Shown one piece after another: positions 16,535 to 24,451 of a DNA stretch of 52,029 nucleotides (the stretch's first letter is position 1; the number at the start of each line of letters is the position of its first letter). Both the position numbers and the translations under genes were made by a program. The notes under the pieces were generated by a model, which was not told where the DNA came from, searched no databases, and worked only from the letters and a program-made list of their open reading frames with translations. Origin of the DNA: Candidatus [Bacteroides] periocalifornicus. GTDB lineage: Bacteria; Bacteroidota; Bacteroidia; Bacteroidales; CAJPTX01. Where the stretch lies: positions 1 to 52,029 of the forward strand of contig LIIK01000015.1 in the NCBI GenBank assembly GCA_001421095.1. Reading direction: 5' to 3'.

Positions 16535-17114
16535 GACAGTTCGCATCTACAAGCACGCTGCTCCCCTAGCCGCATACCACAACGCCCGCATAGCCAGAAC
16601 CTGGAAGACGCTTGGCTGGGCAGACCACCCTATCACCATAGCCCGAGCTGTAGGGAATGCACCTGACAATGAGGGGGTGCTAAAAATGCGATTCGTCTAC
16701 AGCGAGCTCGGCATGGAGTGTGCCCAGTATGAGCCCTACCAGATGCGGTACCCGACTAGCCTCAAGCTGGTGGATGGCGGAGATATTGACTACTCCCTTA
16801 AATCTACAGATCGCCGTGTGCTAGAGGCTCTTCGCCTACAGCGTGGGGAGGCCGATGAGGTACTCATAGTGAAGCATGGGTTCATTACGGACACCTCCTA
16901 TACCAACGTAGCTTTTTACGATGGGAGCGATTGGTACACGCCTGATACCCCGTTGCTTGAAGGAACTCGACGGCAGTATCTTTTGGATAATGGAAGGATT
17001 CAGACAACCAGCATCCGTGCCGACCAATTGGGGAAATTCGCCAAAATAGCCCTCTTCAACGCAATGTTCGATCTTGGAGAGCTGGAAATCCCCATAGCGG
17101 CCATTAAGCCCTAG
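16518..17114 (+). CDS. pabC: Aminodeoxychorismate lyase-like class IV aminotransferase-fold protein
   Basis: A PLP fold-type IV protein (198 aa) expected to release pyruvate from 4-amino-4-deoxychorismate to yield p-aminobenzoate. The C-terminal half has the family core: DEVLIVKHGFITDTSYTNVA, then WYTPDTPLLEGTRRQYLL. The protein is shorter than E. coli PabC (about 270 aa), as is common for the Bacteroidetes version found next to pabB. The ATG overlaps the pabB coding end, implying translational coupling. Branched-chain aminotransferase is excluded by size and context. Confidence 0.82.
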   Translation: MCRYVETVRIYKHAAPLAAYHNARIARTWKTLGWADHPITIARAVGNAPDNEGVLKMRFVYSELGMECAQYEPYQMRYPTSLKLVDGGDIDYSLKSTDRRVLEALRLQRGEADEVLIVKHGFITDTSYTNVAFYDGSDWYTPDTPLLEGTRRQYLLDNGRIQTTSIRADQLGKFAKIALFNAMFDLGELEIPIAAIKP

Positions 17115-17184
17115 CTGCTGCTCCTGTATGCGAATTCACGGGATGGGCAAGGCGCTTTTATTTCCACAGGAGGCTGAAAATCCC

Positions 17185-17192
17185 TACCTTTG
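17185..17192 (+). promoter_or_regulatory. -7 box of lipA, giving a near-leaderless transcript
   Basis: TACCTTTG followed by CCGCC and the lipA ATG at 17198. Since the -7 box normally ends about four to five bases before the transcription start, transcription should begin at or within a few bases of the ATG. A T-rich TTTATTT at 17157-17163 is at the right distance for a weak -33 element. Confidence 0.65.
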
Positions 17193-17197
17193 CCGCC

Positions 17198-18100
17198 ATG
17201 AATTCTGAGAATGTACCCCGTGGCGAGCTGCCTAGAAAGCCCGCATGGCTCAAGATCCGCTTGGGTGGAGGCCAAACCTACTCTGGTGTAAGCCAGACTA
17301 TACAGGGGTACGGCTTACACACTATCTGTAGCAGCGGGCGATGCCCAAACCAGGGCGAATGCTGGGCCAGCGGGACAGCCTCATTCATGATTCTCGGCAA
17401 TGTATGCACCCGCCAGTGTCGATTCTGCGCCACAGCAAGCGGGCATCCTTTGCCCCCAGACACCAAGGAACCCTTACGATTGGCCACCTCTATACGCCTT
17501 ATGGGGCTACGCCACGCTGTGATAACTTCAGTGGATAGAGACGACCTGCCCGATGGAGGGGCTGCTATCTGGGCAGAGACTATAGCCAAGGTTCGGGAGC
17601 TAAATCCAACCACTACGATAGAGGTTCTGCTCCCCGATTTCATGGGTAAGCCAACAGCCCTTACGCGTGTGCTGGCGGCAGCCCCCGATGTGGCAGCCCA
17701 CAATGTGGAGACGGTGGAACGCCTTACCCCCGCCGTGCGCTCGCGGGCTAAATATCGCTATAGCCTCGGTGTGCTGGCGCGCATATCCCAAAGCGGCTAC
17801 CGCACCAAAAGCGGGCTAATGCTAGGGCTCGGGGAACGGGAGGTGGAGATAGAGCAGACCCTACGCGATATGCTTTCGGCCGGGGTGCAATACCTCACCA
17901 TAGGTCAGTACCTACAACCGCGACGTGAGAACCTCCCAGTGCTTCGCTACTACACCCCCGAGGAGTTCGATGCGCTTGGGCAGCTAGCCCGTAGCCTCGG
18001 GTTCGCCTACGTGGAATCTGGCCCATTGGTACGTTCCTCGTTCCATGCAGAGCGGGCGCTAGAGGCTTGCGGAGTGGTTTCTAAAACGGAGGCGGAGTAG
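17198..18100 (+). CDS. lipA: Lipoyl synthase
   Basis: A radical SAM enzyme (300 aa) that inserts two sulfurs into octanoyl groups on lipoyl domains. Both cluster sites are complete. The auxiliary cluster is bound by CSSGRCPNQGEC (Cys44, Cys49, Cys55) and the radical SAM cluster by CTRQCRFC (Cys70, Cys74, Cys77). The terminal RSSFHAE motif with the Ser that ligates the auxiliary cluster is present. Length is normal. The start is fixed by the -7 box just upstream. lipB follows with a one-base stop/start overlap (TAGTG), so the two are one operon. Confidence 0.95.
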   Translation: MNSENVPRGELPRKPAWLKIRLGGGQTYSGVSQTIQGYGLHTICSSGRCPNQGECWASGTASFMILGNVCTRQCRFCATASGHPLPPDTKEPLRLATSIRLMGLRHAVITSVDRDDLPDGGAAIWAETIAKVRELNPTTTIEVLLPDFMGKPTALTRVLAAAPDVAAHNVETVERLTPAVRSRAKYRYSLGVLARISQSGYRTKSGLMLGLGEREVEIEQTLRDMLSAGVQYLTIGQYLQPRRENLPVLRYYTPEEFDALGQLARSLGFAYVESGPLVRSSFHAERALEACGVVSKTEAE

Positions 18101-18813
18101 TGGAGCCATTCTCGGTACTCTCTTACCCCATGCCGGCAGACTACGGGGAGGGGCAACGACAACAGATCCAGCTGGCCGACCGTGTGCTTAGTTGGCGTAC
18201 CGACCCCGATAATTCTAGCGTTGGGTGCTACCTTCACGGGGAGGTTGGGCATGTCTACACTCTGGGGATACACGGGAAACTATCCAATCTGTTGGTAACC
18301 AAGCAGGCACTCGAACACGATGGTATCAGCCTCGTGCGCACTGACCGAGGCGGCGATATCACCTACCACGGACCTGGACAACTCCTAGCCTACCCTATCC
18401 TCGACCTTCATCGGCTGGGGCTGGGGGTAAAGGGCTATATAGAAGCCCTAGAGTCTGCTGTAATGTTCACGCTATCGGCCTACTCCATTGCCACTACCCT
18501 CCTGGCAGATGCCCCAGGTGTTTGGCTAGAGCCGAAAGGTACTAGACCTCTACGGAAAATATGCGCAGTGGGAGTGCATGTGAATCAGGGAATTACCACG
18601 CATGGATTTGCGCTGAATGTACACACAGATCTAAGCTATTTTACCCGAATCAACCCCTGTGGATTTACCACACGTGGCGTCACTAGTATGGCGCAAGAGC
18701 TGGAGAATGCGCCACCATTGGCCGAGGTAGATGAATTGCTAACCCAGATGCTTGCGAGGGTCTTGAATATCAAGATCGCCCCTTTATCATCTGGTACGCA
18801 CCCCACGGTTTAA
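18100..18813 (+). CDS. lipB: Octanoyl-[acyl-carrier protein]:protein N-octanoyltransferase
   Basis: Transfers octanoate from ACP to lipoyl domains, giving the substrate of LipA. 237 aa, cytosolic. Family motifs are RTDRGGDITYHGPGQLLAYP, the catalytic Lys in RKICAVGV (Lys153), THGFALN, and the catalytic Cys187 in NPCGFTTRGVTS. It starts with GTG at 18100, whose G is the last base of the lipA stop, which indicates translational coupling. The C-terminal tail after about residue 225 is short and unremarkable. Confidence 0.93.
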   Translation: MEPFSVLSYPMPADYGEGQRQQIQLADRVLSWRTDPDNSSVGCYLHGEVGHVYTLGIHGKLSNLLVTKQALEHDGISLVRTDRGGDITYHGPGQLLAYPILDLHRLGLGVKGYIEALESAVMFTLSAYSIATTLLADAPGVWLEPKGTRPLRKICAVGVHVNQGITTHGFALNVHTDLSYFTRINPCGFTTRGVTSMAQELENAPPLAEVDELLTQMLARVLNIKIAPLSSGTHPTV

Positions 18814-18932
18814 AACGATGCGGCACGCTGTATCGCTACGGTCTTCGATAAAGGTAAATTGACCGATTACAATCTTTCAGTTAAAAGAACCCCTCTACAA
18901 ATAGCGCGCAAACGGTTCTTTTGCAGGGGGCT
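18810..18932 (+). repeat. Family-B dispersed repeat, copy upstream of recJ
   Basis: It begins TTAAAACGATGCGGCACGCTG, with TATCGCTACGGTCTTCGATA following, and ends TTCTTTTGCAGGGGGC, paralleling 24301-24440. Inside, AAAAGAACC and GGTTCTTTT could pair across about 25 bases. The recJ start codon lies 23 bases after the end. Confidence 0.65.
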
Positions 18933-18954
18933 ATAAATTCCAATCCAACTAACC

Positions 18955-20670
18955 GTGCAACCTAGAATCTGGGAACTGGCTCACCAGGAAGAATTGGCCG
19001 GGGTAGAGCAGCGCCTTCGGCAGGAGCTGAACGTTAGCCCGCTGGTTGCCAAGCTGCTTGCGCAACGAGGCGTGACGACCTTTGATGAGGCATACGCCTT
19101 TTTCCGCCCCTCGTTGGCCATGCTGCATGATCCCTACCAGCTGCGCGATATGGAGCGGGCAGTAATCCGACTGCAGGAGGCGATTCGGGAGGGAGAACCC
19201 ATACTGGTGTATGGCGATTACGATGTGGACGGTACTACCTCCGTGGCCTTGGTGTACAGCTTTCTGCGCGACCTGGGCGTAGTCACAGACTATTACATCC
19301 CAGACCGTCAGCTGGAGGGCTATGGCATTTCAACGCGAGGCGTGCGCTATGCTGCGGAAAATGGTTTTCGGCTAGTGATTGCCCTAGACTGCGGGATTAA
19401 GGCGGTAGAGCAGATGGAACTCGCCACATCACTTGGGGTAGAGTTTATCATCTGCGACCACCATCTTCCCGGGGATGTCCTCCCACAGACGCTGGCGGTT
19501 ATTGACCCAAAGCGGGCAGACTGCCCCTATCCCTTCAAGGAACTCTCTGGCTGTGGAGTAGGTTTTAAGCTCCTGCAAGCCTACGCCATGCGCGAGGGAC
19601 TTCCGATGGAGAGCGTGTACCGCTACCTCGACCTGGTGGCAGTAAGCACGGCTGCCGATATTGTGCAGATGCGGGGAGAGAATCGCGTGCTAACCCACTT
19701 TGGACTCGAGCGGCTCAATAGCAGTCCTAGCCCTGGATTAGCTGCCCTTCGGCAAAAAGTAGGATTCCCCCAAGAACAGCCCCTCACGGCAACCGATGTG
19801 GTCTTCAAGCTTGCACCCCGCATCAATGCTGCAGGACGAATGGAGAATGGGGGCGGTGCTGTAGCTCTACTCGCGGCTCGCAACGGGCAGGAGGCGCTGC
19901 TGGCAGTAGAGCACCTCGACGCACGCAACCAACAGCGCCAGGTGGCTGACCAGCAGATTACCCGAGAGGCCATAAGCATGGTGGCTGCACAGCCTAACCC
20001 ACAGCTTAGGAGGACCACGGTGGTATACAATCCGCTTTGGCACAAGGGGGTAGTAGGTATAGTAGCCAGTCGCCTAGTGGAAACCTACTACAAGCCCACC
20101 ATAGTCCTCACAGGGAATGGCATGGATGTGAGCGGATCGGCACGGTCTGTGGAGGGGTTCAACCTCTATGCTGCCATAGAGCAATGCGCCGACCTTCTCA
20201 ATGGGTTTGGCGGGCATCGGTATGCTGCAGGCCTCACTATGCCGCGCGCCAATGTGGAGCTTTTCGCCCAGAGATTCGAGGAGGCTGTGGCCAGCACTAT
20301 CACAGAGGATCAGCTCTGCCCCAAAATACACATTGACGCAGATGTCGATCTCGAGGAACTGGATGATCGTTTTTTGCGAATCCTTGCGCAATTCGACCCC
20401 TACGGGCCTGATAACCCAATGCCAGTGTTCTCGATTCATGGCTTGCAACCAGATCCCTACGTTCGCCCCCTTGGGCAAAGTGGGCATCACATGCGCTTTG
20501 TAGCCCGGCAGAAGTCGCACGGAAGGGCCTTTCCTGCTGTAGCGTTCAACCTCGTGGAGTACGCCCAGGCTATCAGGTATCAGCCCTTCAGCATCTGCTG
20601 TACCGTGGAGAGCAACTACTACCGCGGGGTATCCACTTGGCAGCTGAATGTGAAGGATATACGGGTATAA
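18955..20670 (+). CDS. recJ: Single-stranded-DNA-specific 5'-3' exonuclease RecJ
   Basis: A DHH-family nuclease (571 aa) for recombination and repair. Motif I is YGDYDVDGTTS (from Tyr86), with the metal-binding DCGI and DHHLPG (Asp168, His169, His170) following. The DHHA1 part shows RINAAGRMENG and the GFGGHRYAAGL nucleic-acid-binding motif near residue 420. A C-terminal OB-like domain is present (FDPYGPDNPMPVF). Length fits RecJ rather than NrnA or GdpP. The start is GTG. No amino-terminal export signal is seen. It is followed directly by a strong terminator. Confidence 0.93.
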   Translation: MQPRIWELAHQEELAGVEQRLRQELNVSPLVAKLLAQRGVTTFDEAYAFFRPSLAMLHDPYQLRDMERAVIRLQEAIREGEPILVYGDYDVDGTTSVALVYSFLRDLGVVTDYYIPDRQLEGYGISTRGVRYAAENGFRLVIALDCGIKAVEQMELATSLGVEFIICDHHLPGDVLPQTLAVIDPKRADCPYPFKELSGCGVGFKLLQAYAMREGLPMESVYRYLDLVAVSTAADIVQMRGENRVLTHFGLERLNSSPSPGLAALRQKVGFPQEQPLTATDVVFKLAPRINAAGRMENGGGAVALLAARNGQEALLAVEHLDARNQQRQVADQQITREAISMVAAQPNPQLRRTTVVYNPLWHKGVVGIVASRLVETYYKPTIVLTGNGMDVSGSARSVEGFNLYAAIEQCADLLNGFGGHRYAAGLTMPRANVELFAQRFEEAVASTITEDQLCPKIHIDADVDLEELDDRFLRILAQFDPYGPDNPMPVFSIHGLQPDPYVRPLGQSGHHMRFVARQKSHGRAFPAVAFNLVEYAQAIRYQPFSICCTVESNYYRGVSTWQLNVKDIRV

Positions 20671-20684
20671 AATGAGGCACGGTA

Positions 20685-20721
20685 GAAAAGGCGCATACCC
20701 CTATTGGGTATGCGCCTTTTC
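20685..20721 (+). terminator. Strong terminator downstream of recJ
   Basis: GAAAAGGCGCATACCC and GGGTATGCGCCTTTTC form a 16-bp perfect stem around CTATT. The A and T arms let it work in both directions. Confidence 0.92.
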
Positions 20722-20768
20722 GGTATTCGGCGGGCAAGCTATCAAACGCTGTGGAGGCTCAGGTGCAG

Positions 20769-20968
20769 CTAGCCACGCACGGTTTTCACCGTATCATCCT
20801 CCAAACCGTTTTGGGTATCGCCTCCAGAGCCAAGCAGATCGAGAAGACGGACGTTGATGTAGTAGTTCGTATGCCCAATTTTCCGCTTGGTGAGCACTCC
20901 CTATCGTACAGCCTAAAGTGTCCATCGCTCGCATGGTGTTGAAGTAATCGTAAGCTACTTCTGAACAT
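20769..20968 (-). pseudogene. Remnant of a minus-strand gene with a winged-helix-like C-terminus
   Basis: Two different minus-strand frames look like the two ends of one broken gene. After a good promoter, an ATG at 20968 opens a short frame. From about 20897 to the stop at 20769-20771 another frame reads VLTKRKIGHTNYYINVRLLD, then LLGSGG, and ends KTVRG. This resembles the terminal winged-helix segment of Fic-family or similar DNA-binding proteins. No single frame joins the two, so the central part has been lost or shifted. The family assignment is tentative. The promoter and two operator-like palindromes upstream are still intact. Confidence 0.35.
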
Positions 20969-20993
20969 CGTTTTACAGGGAATTCTCTGCCTG

Positions 20994-21001
20994 CAAAGTT
21001 A
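20994..21001 (-). promoter_or_regulatory. -7 box for the minus-strand remnant
   Basis: Minus-strand TAACTTTG, followed by CAGG. About 23 bases upstream is TTG, within the inner operator palindrome. It sits between the two palindromes and the ATG at 20968. Confidence 0.55.
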
Positions 21002-21017
21002 GCAAAAGTTCCCTTAA

Positions 21018-21047
21018 GTGTACCCAAAATGGCGTTTTGGGGTACAT
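21018..21047. promoter_or_regulatory. Operator-like palindrome 1
   Basis: TGTACCCAAAA and TTTTGGGGTACA face each other around TGGCG, with a one-base bulge. It overlaps the expected -33 position of the minus-strand promoter, where a bound protein would block RNA polymerase. Confidence 0.65.
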
Positions 21048-21059
21048 ATCCTGCTCGGC

Positions 21060-21089
21060 GTGTACCCAAAATGGCGAATTTGGGTACAC
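21060..21089. promoter_or_regulatory. Operator-like palindrome 2
   Basis: GTGTACCCAAA and TTTGGGTACAC are perfect 11-base arms separated by ATGGCGAA. It is nearly the same sequence as palindrome 1, 42 bases away (four helical turns). Two such sites suggest cooperative binding of a dimer. Confidence 0.75.
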
Positions 21090-21253
21090 GTTTTTTGTAA
21101 TCAATTGATATGTATAAATTTACGAATCACACCGTGGGTTGAACTGCAAAATCTGCTTTTATAGGGGGCAGTGGCGCTCAATATTCTGCAATGGCCGATG
21201 TTCTTTCCCAGAGTTCCCGCCTACCGCTGGTAACCCGTATGGCAAGCGTAAAA

Positions 21254-21283
21254 TTGCACTGGAAACGATTTTTGCTACCTTTG
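21254..21283 (+). promoter_or_regulatory. Promoter of uvrA copy 1
   Basis: TTG at 21254-21256 and TACCTTTG at 21276-21283 with a 19-bp spacer. The ATG at 21306 gives a leader of about 17 bases. Confidence 0.75.
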
Positions 21284-21305
21284 TCTGCTAATAGTTTACG
21301 TCTAG

Positions 21306-24092
21306 ATGGAGCAGGGAGCAATAGAGCTACGGGGTGTCCGGGTGAATAATCTCAAGGATATCTCGCTAGACATCCCGAGAGGGAAGTTCGTAGTAGTCAC
21401 AGGACTAAGCGGATCGGGGAAATCGAGTTTGGCGTTCGACACGCTTTACGCAGAGGGGCAGCGGCGCTATGTGCAGAGCCTGTCGGCCTACGCACGGCAA
21501 TTTCTGGGACGCATGCCCAAGCCCGATGCCGATGCCATAACGGGAGTACCACCCGCCATAGTGATAGCCCAAAGGGTGAGCAATGCCAATCCACGGAGTA
21601 CGGTGGGCACCACCTCGGAGATCTATGATTACCTCCGGCTCCTATACGCCCGCGCTGGGAAGATAATATCTCCAGTAAGCGGAAGCGAAGTTCGCCCGCA
21701 GACCGTGCAGGATGTGGTAGACTTCATAGCTACGCAGCAGGGTAAGCGGGTGATGCTCACCACCCCCATAGAGGCAAAGAATAAAAACGAGCGGCTGGTG
21801 ATTCTAGAGCTACTGGCTCGTGAGGGCTACAGCCGCTTGCTGCTCGATAGGAAGGTGATACCCTTTACCGAGCCGGGGCAACGCCAATCGCTCTCGACCA
21901 AGAAGAATCTGAACCTGCTTATAGATCGCTTTGCCCCCACGGGCGATGCCGAGTTCCTAGCGCACTGCGCCGATTCGGTAGAAACGGCCTACCAGCAAGG
22001 CCGTGAGGAGTGCGATGTGTGGGTGGAGGGGGAGAATGGAGAGTGGGCCATCCACCATTTTACCATGCGCCTAGAGGCCGATGGGCTGGAGTTCCAGCAG
22101 CCAACACCAGCCCTCTTCAGCTACAATAGCCCGATAGGCGCCTGCCCAGAGTGCGAGGGCTACGGGAAAACCATAGGGATAGATGAGGCGCTTGTGATTC
22201 CAGACCAGAGCCGCTCGGTGTATGACGATGCTGTAGCGTGCTGGCGAGGCAAGGAGATGGGGAAAATACGCCAAGAATTCATAGCCAAGGCTGCGCCGTT
22301 AGGATTTCCCATCCATCGCCCCTACTATCAGCTTACGCCGCAGGAGAAGGATATGCTATGGAATGGCGCCCCGGGGCTATGGGGAATCAATGACTTCTTC
22401 AAGGAGGTGAGCAGCCAGTCGTACAAAATCCAGTACCGCGTACTGCAGGCTCGCTACAGCGGGAAAACCACCTGCGCCTCCTGCCATGGCACACGGCTCC
22501 GCATAGAGGCCACATGGATAAAGGTAGGGGGGAAGGGGATTAACGAGTTGGTAGAGATGCCCCTAGACCGCCTATTTGACTTCTTCCAGTCGCTAACCCT
22601 CGATACGCATGACCAGCAGGTAGCCGATAGGCTACTCTACGAAATACGCACTCGCCTGGCCTATCTGATAGCCGTGGGGTTGGGCTACCTCACGCTGAAT
22701 CGGGCGGCGAATACCCTATCGGGCGGTGAAACGCAGCGCATCAACCTTGCCACTTCGCTCGGGAGTTCGCTGGTTGGCTCGCTCTACATTCTCGACGAGC
22801 CGAGCGTGGGCCTGCACTCTGTAGACACCGCGCGCCTGATTGCCATACTACAGCGTCTGCGCGACCTCGGCAATACGGTGGTGGTGGTGGAGCACGATGA
22901 GGAGATTATGCGGGCAGCCGACGTGCTGATCGACCTCGGGCCTGAGGCGGGCTCGCAGGGTGGGCATCTGGTATACACAGGGCCGGTAGAGGGTATAGCC
23001 CACTGCCCAGAGAGCCTTACGGGGCAGTACCTATTCGGCGATAGGCGGCAGCTGACCCCCATTAAGCGGCGCGCTGGCAACGACTGGGTGAAAATGCAGG
23101 GTATTTTTGTAAACAACCTGCAGAACGTAGATATCACCTTCCCGCTGCGGACGCTCACGGTGGTTACGGGTGTGAGTGGGTCAGGAAAATCGAGCTTGGT
23201 GCGTGAGGCCATTGTGCCAGGTGTGAGGGCCTACACTGAGGGGGGCAAGCCGGCACGCCAATACTACCACGAGCTGGAGCTACCCTTTGAGAAGCTCCAC
23301 GGCGTGGAATTTGTAGACCAAAATCCATTGCAACGCTCACTACGCTCTACCCCAGTCACCTATATCAAAGCCTTTGACCCTATCCGCGAGCTGCTGGCCA
23401 AGCAACCCCTCGCGCAGACCCTGGGCATTACGGCGCTGCATTTCTCATTCAACTCCCCCGGGGGGCGTTGCGAGAACTGTGAGGGCACTGGTAGGGTACT
23501 GGTAGAGATGCAATTCATGGCCGATATTGAGGTGGAGTGCGAGGAGTGCCACGGCACACGCTACCAGCCCCAGATGCTCGACGTGACGTATCGGGGTAAG
23601 AATATCGATGCCATCCTAAAGATGACGGTGCACGACGCGGTAGCATTTTTCCGAGCCGACACGGAGAATCGGGAGGCACAGCGGGCCGCAGATCGGCTCG
23701 CGATACTCGACGATGTGGGATTGGGGTACGTGGCGCTGGGGCAGCCCACCAGCACGCTTAGCGGTGGCGAGGCGCAGCGGCTAAAGCTGGCCTCCTTCAT
23801 TGCTGATATACCGCTCAACGCCTGGGTTCTCTTCGCGTTCGACGAGCCAACAACAGGACTGCACTTCCACGACATAGACTGCCTGATGCGGGCTTTCGAT
23901 AGGCTGCTCGAACGGGGCCATTCGCTACTGATCATAGAGCACAACCTAGAGGTGATACGGCGAGCCGACTGGGTGATAGACATGGGCCCGGGGGGCGGGG
24001 AACACGGAGGGAAAGTGGTGGTACAGGGTACGCCCGAGCAGGTAATGGCCTGCGAGGCAAGCGCAACGGGTAGGGCGCTAAGGGGAAAATAA
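21306..24092 (+). CDS. uvrA: Excinuclease ABC subunit A, copy 1
   Basis: The damage-recognition ATPase of nucleotide excision repair (928 aa). It has two ABC modules with Walker A GLSGSGKSS near residue 33 and GVSGSGKSS near 622. The first zinc module is CPECEGYG with CASCHGTRL, the second CENCEGTGR with CEECHGTRY. Signatures are LSGGETQRINLATSLGSS and LSGGEAQRLKLASF, each followed by a Walker B (YILDEPSVGLH, FDEPTTGLH). All key residues are intact. A second complete uvrA is at 28447-31341 and the two are clearly diverged. Which one is the main UvrA and which the accessory UvrA2-type paralogue cannot be settled by eye. It has its own promoter. Confidence 0.92.
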   Translation: MEQGAIELRGVRVNNLKDISLDIPRGKFVVVTGLSGSGKSSLAFDTLYAEGQRRYVQSLSAYARQFLGRMPKPDADAITGVPPAIVIAQRVSNANPRSTVGTTSEIYDYLRLLYARAGKIISPVSGSEVRPQTVQDVVDFIATQQGKRVMLTTPIEAKNKNERLVILELLAREGYSRLLLDRKVIPFTEPGQRQSLSTKKNLNLLIDRFAPTGDAEFLAHCADSVETAYQQGREECDVWVEGENGEWAIHHFTMRLEADGLEFQQPTPALFSYNSPIGACPECEGYGKTIGIDEALVIPDQSRSVYDDAVACWRGKEMGKIRQEFIAKAAPLGFPIHRPYYQLTPQEKDMLWNGAPGLWGINDFFKEVSSQSYKIQYRVLQARYSGKTTCASCHGTRLRIEATWIKVGGKGINELVEMPLDRLFDFFQSLTLDTHDQQVADRLLYEIRTRLAYLIAVGLGYLTLNRAANTLSGGETQRINLATSLGSSLVGSLYILDEPSVGLHSVDTARLIAILQRLRDLGNTVVVVEHDEEIMRAADVLIDLGPEAGSQGGHLVYTGPVEGIAHCPESLTGQYLFGDRRQLTPIKRRAGNDWVKMQGIFVNNLQNVDITFPLRTLTVVTGVSGSGKSSLVREAIVPGVRAYTEGGKPARQYYHELELPFEKLHGVEFVDQNPLQRSLRSTPVTYIKAFDPIRELLAKQPLAQTLGITALHFSFNSPGGRCENCEGTGRVLVEMQFMADIEVECEECHGTRYQPQMLDVTYRGKNIDAILKMTVHDAVAFFRADTENREAQRAADRLAILDDVGLGYVALGQPTSTLSGGEAQRLKLASFIADIPLNAWVLFAFDEPTTGLHFHDIDCLMRAFDRLLERGHSLLIIEHNLEVIRRADWVIDMGPGGGEHGGKVVVQGTPEQVMACEASATGRALRGK

Positions 24093-24300
24093 AGGGGGCT
24101 TGAGCACAGACCTCTACGTGGTATTGACGCTCCAAGAGGAGGAGGACACTCGCTACGCTCGGCGCCTCCCCTACCAAGATCGTATAGGGGCTTGGCGCAC
24201 CAGGCAATAGGGGTGCAGCAGTTCCTTTACCCAAGGGTAAATTCTCTGGATTACAGCATTCAAACATCGTCATGCTTCCCAGCGAGACCTTTGTATAACC
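24093..24300. other. Non-coding stretch between uvrA copy 1 and a repeat
   Basis: No credible gene. GAGGAGGAGG and GCGCCTCCCC near 24135-24172 could pair loosely. No clear terminator with a T tract follows uvrA. Confidence 0.3.
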
Positions 24301-24440
24301 CACTTAAACGATACTGCACGCTGCAGAGCTACGGTCTTCAATAAATGTAAGTGATTGATTAAAACCCTTTATTTTCACATGAAGGGTAACGGTACACCTC
24401 TGCAGATGGAACGCACGCAAGCTTTTTGCAGGGGGCTTAA
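24301..24440 (+). repeat. Family-B dispersed repeat, copy upstream of the DNA methyltransferase
   Basis: This is the clearest copy. It starts CACTTAAACGAT, has GCACGCTGCAGAGCTACGG and GTCTTCAATAAATGTAAG with TGATTGATTAAAAC, and ends TGGAACGCACGCAAGCTTTT, TGCAGGGGGC. The methyltransferase start lies 12 bases after it. Confidence 0.7.
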
Positions 24441-24451
24441 CGCATGAATTT

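Noticed and set aside
20672..20942. Short plus-strand frames after recJ
   Set aside because: They begin inside or after the recJ terminator, overlap the minus-strand remnant and have no protein-like features.
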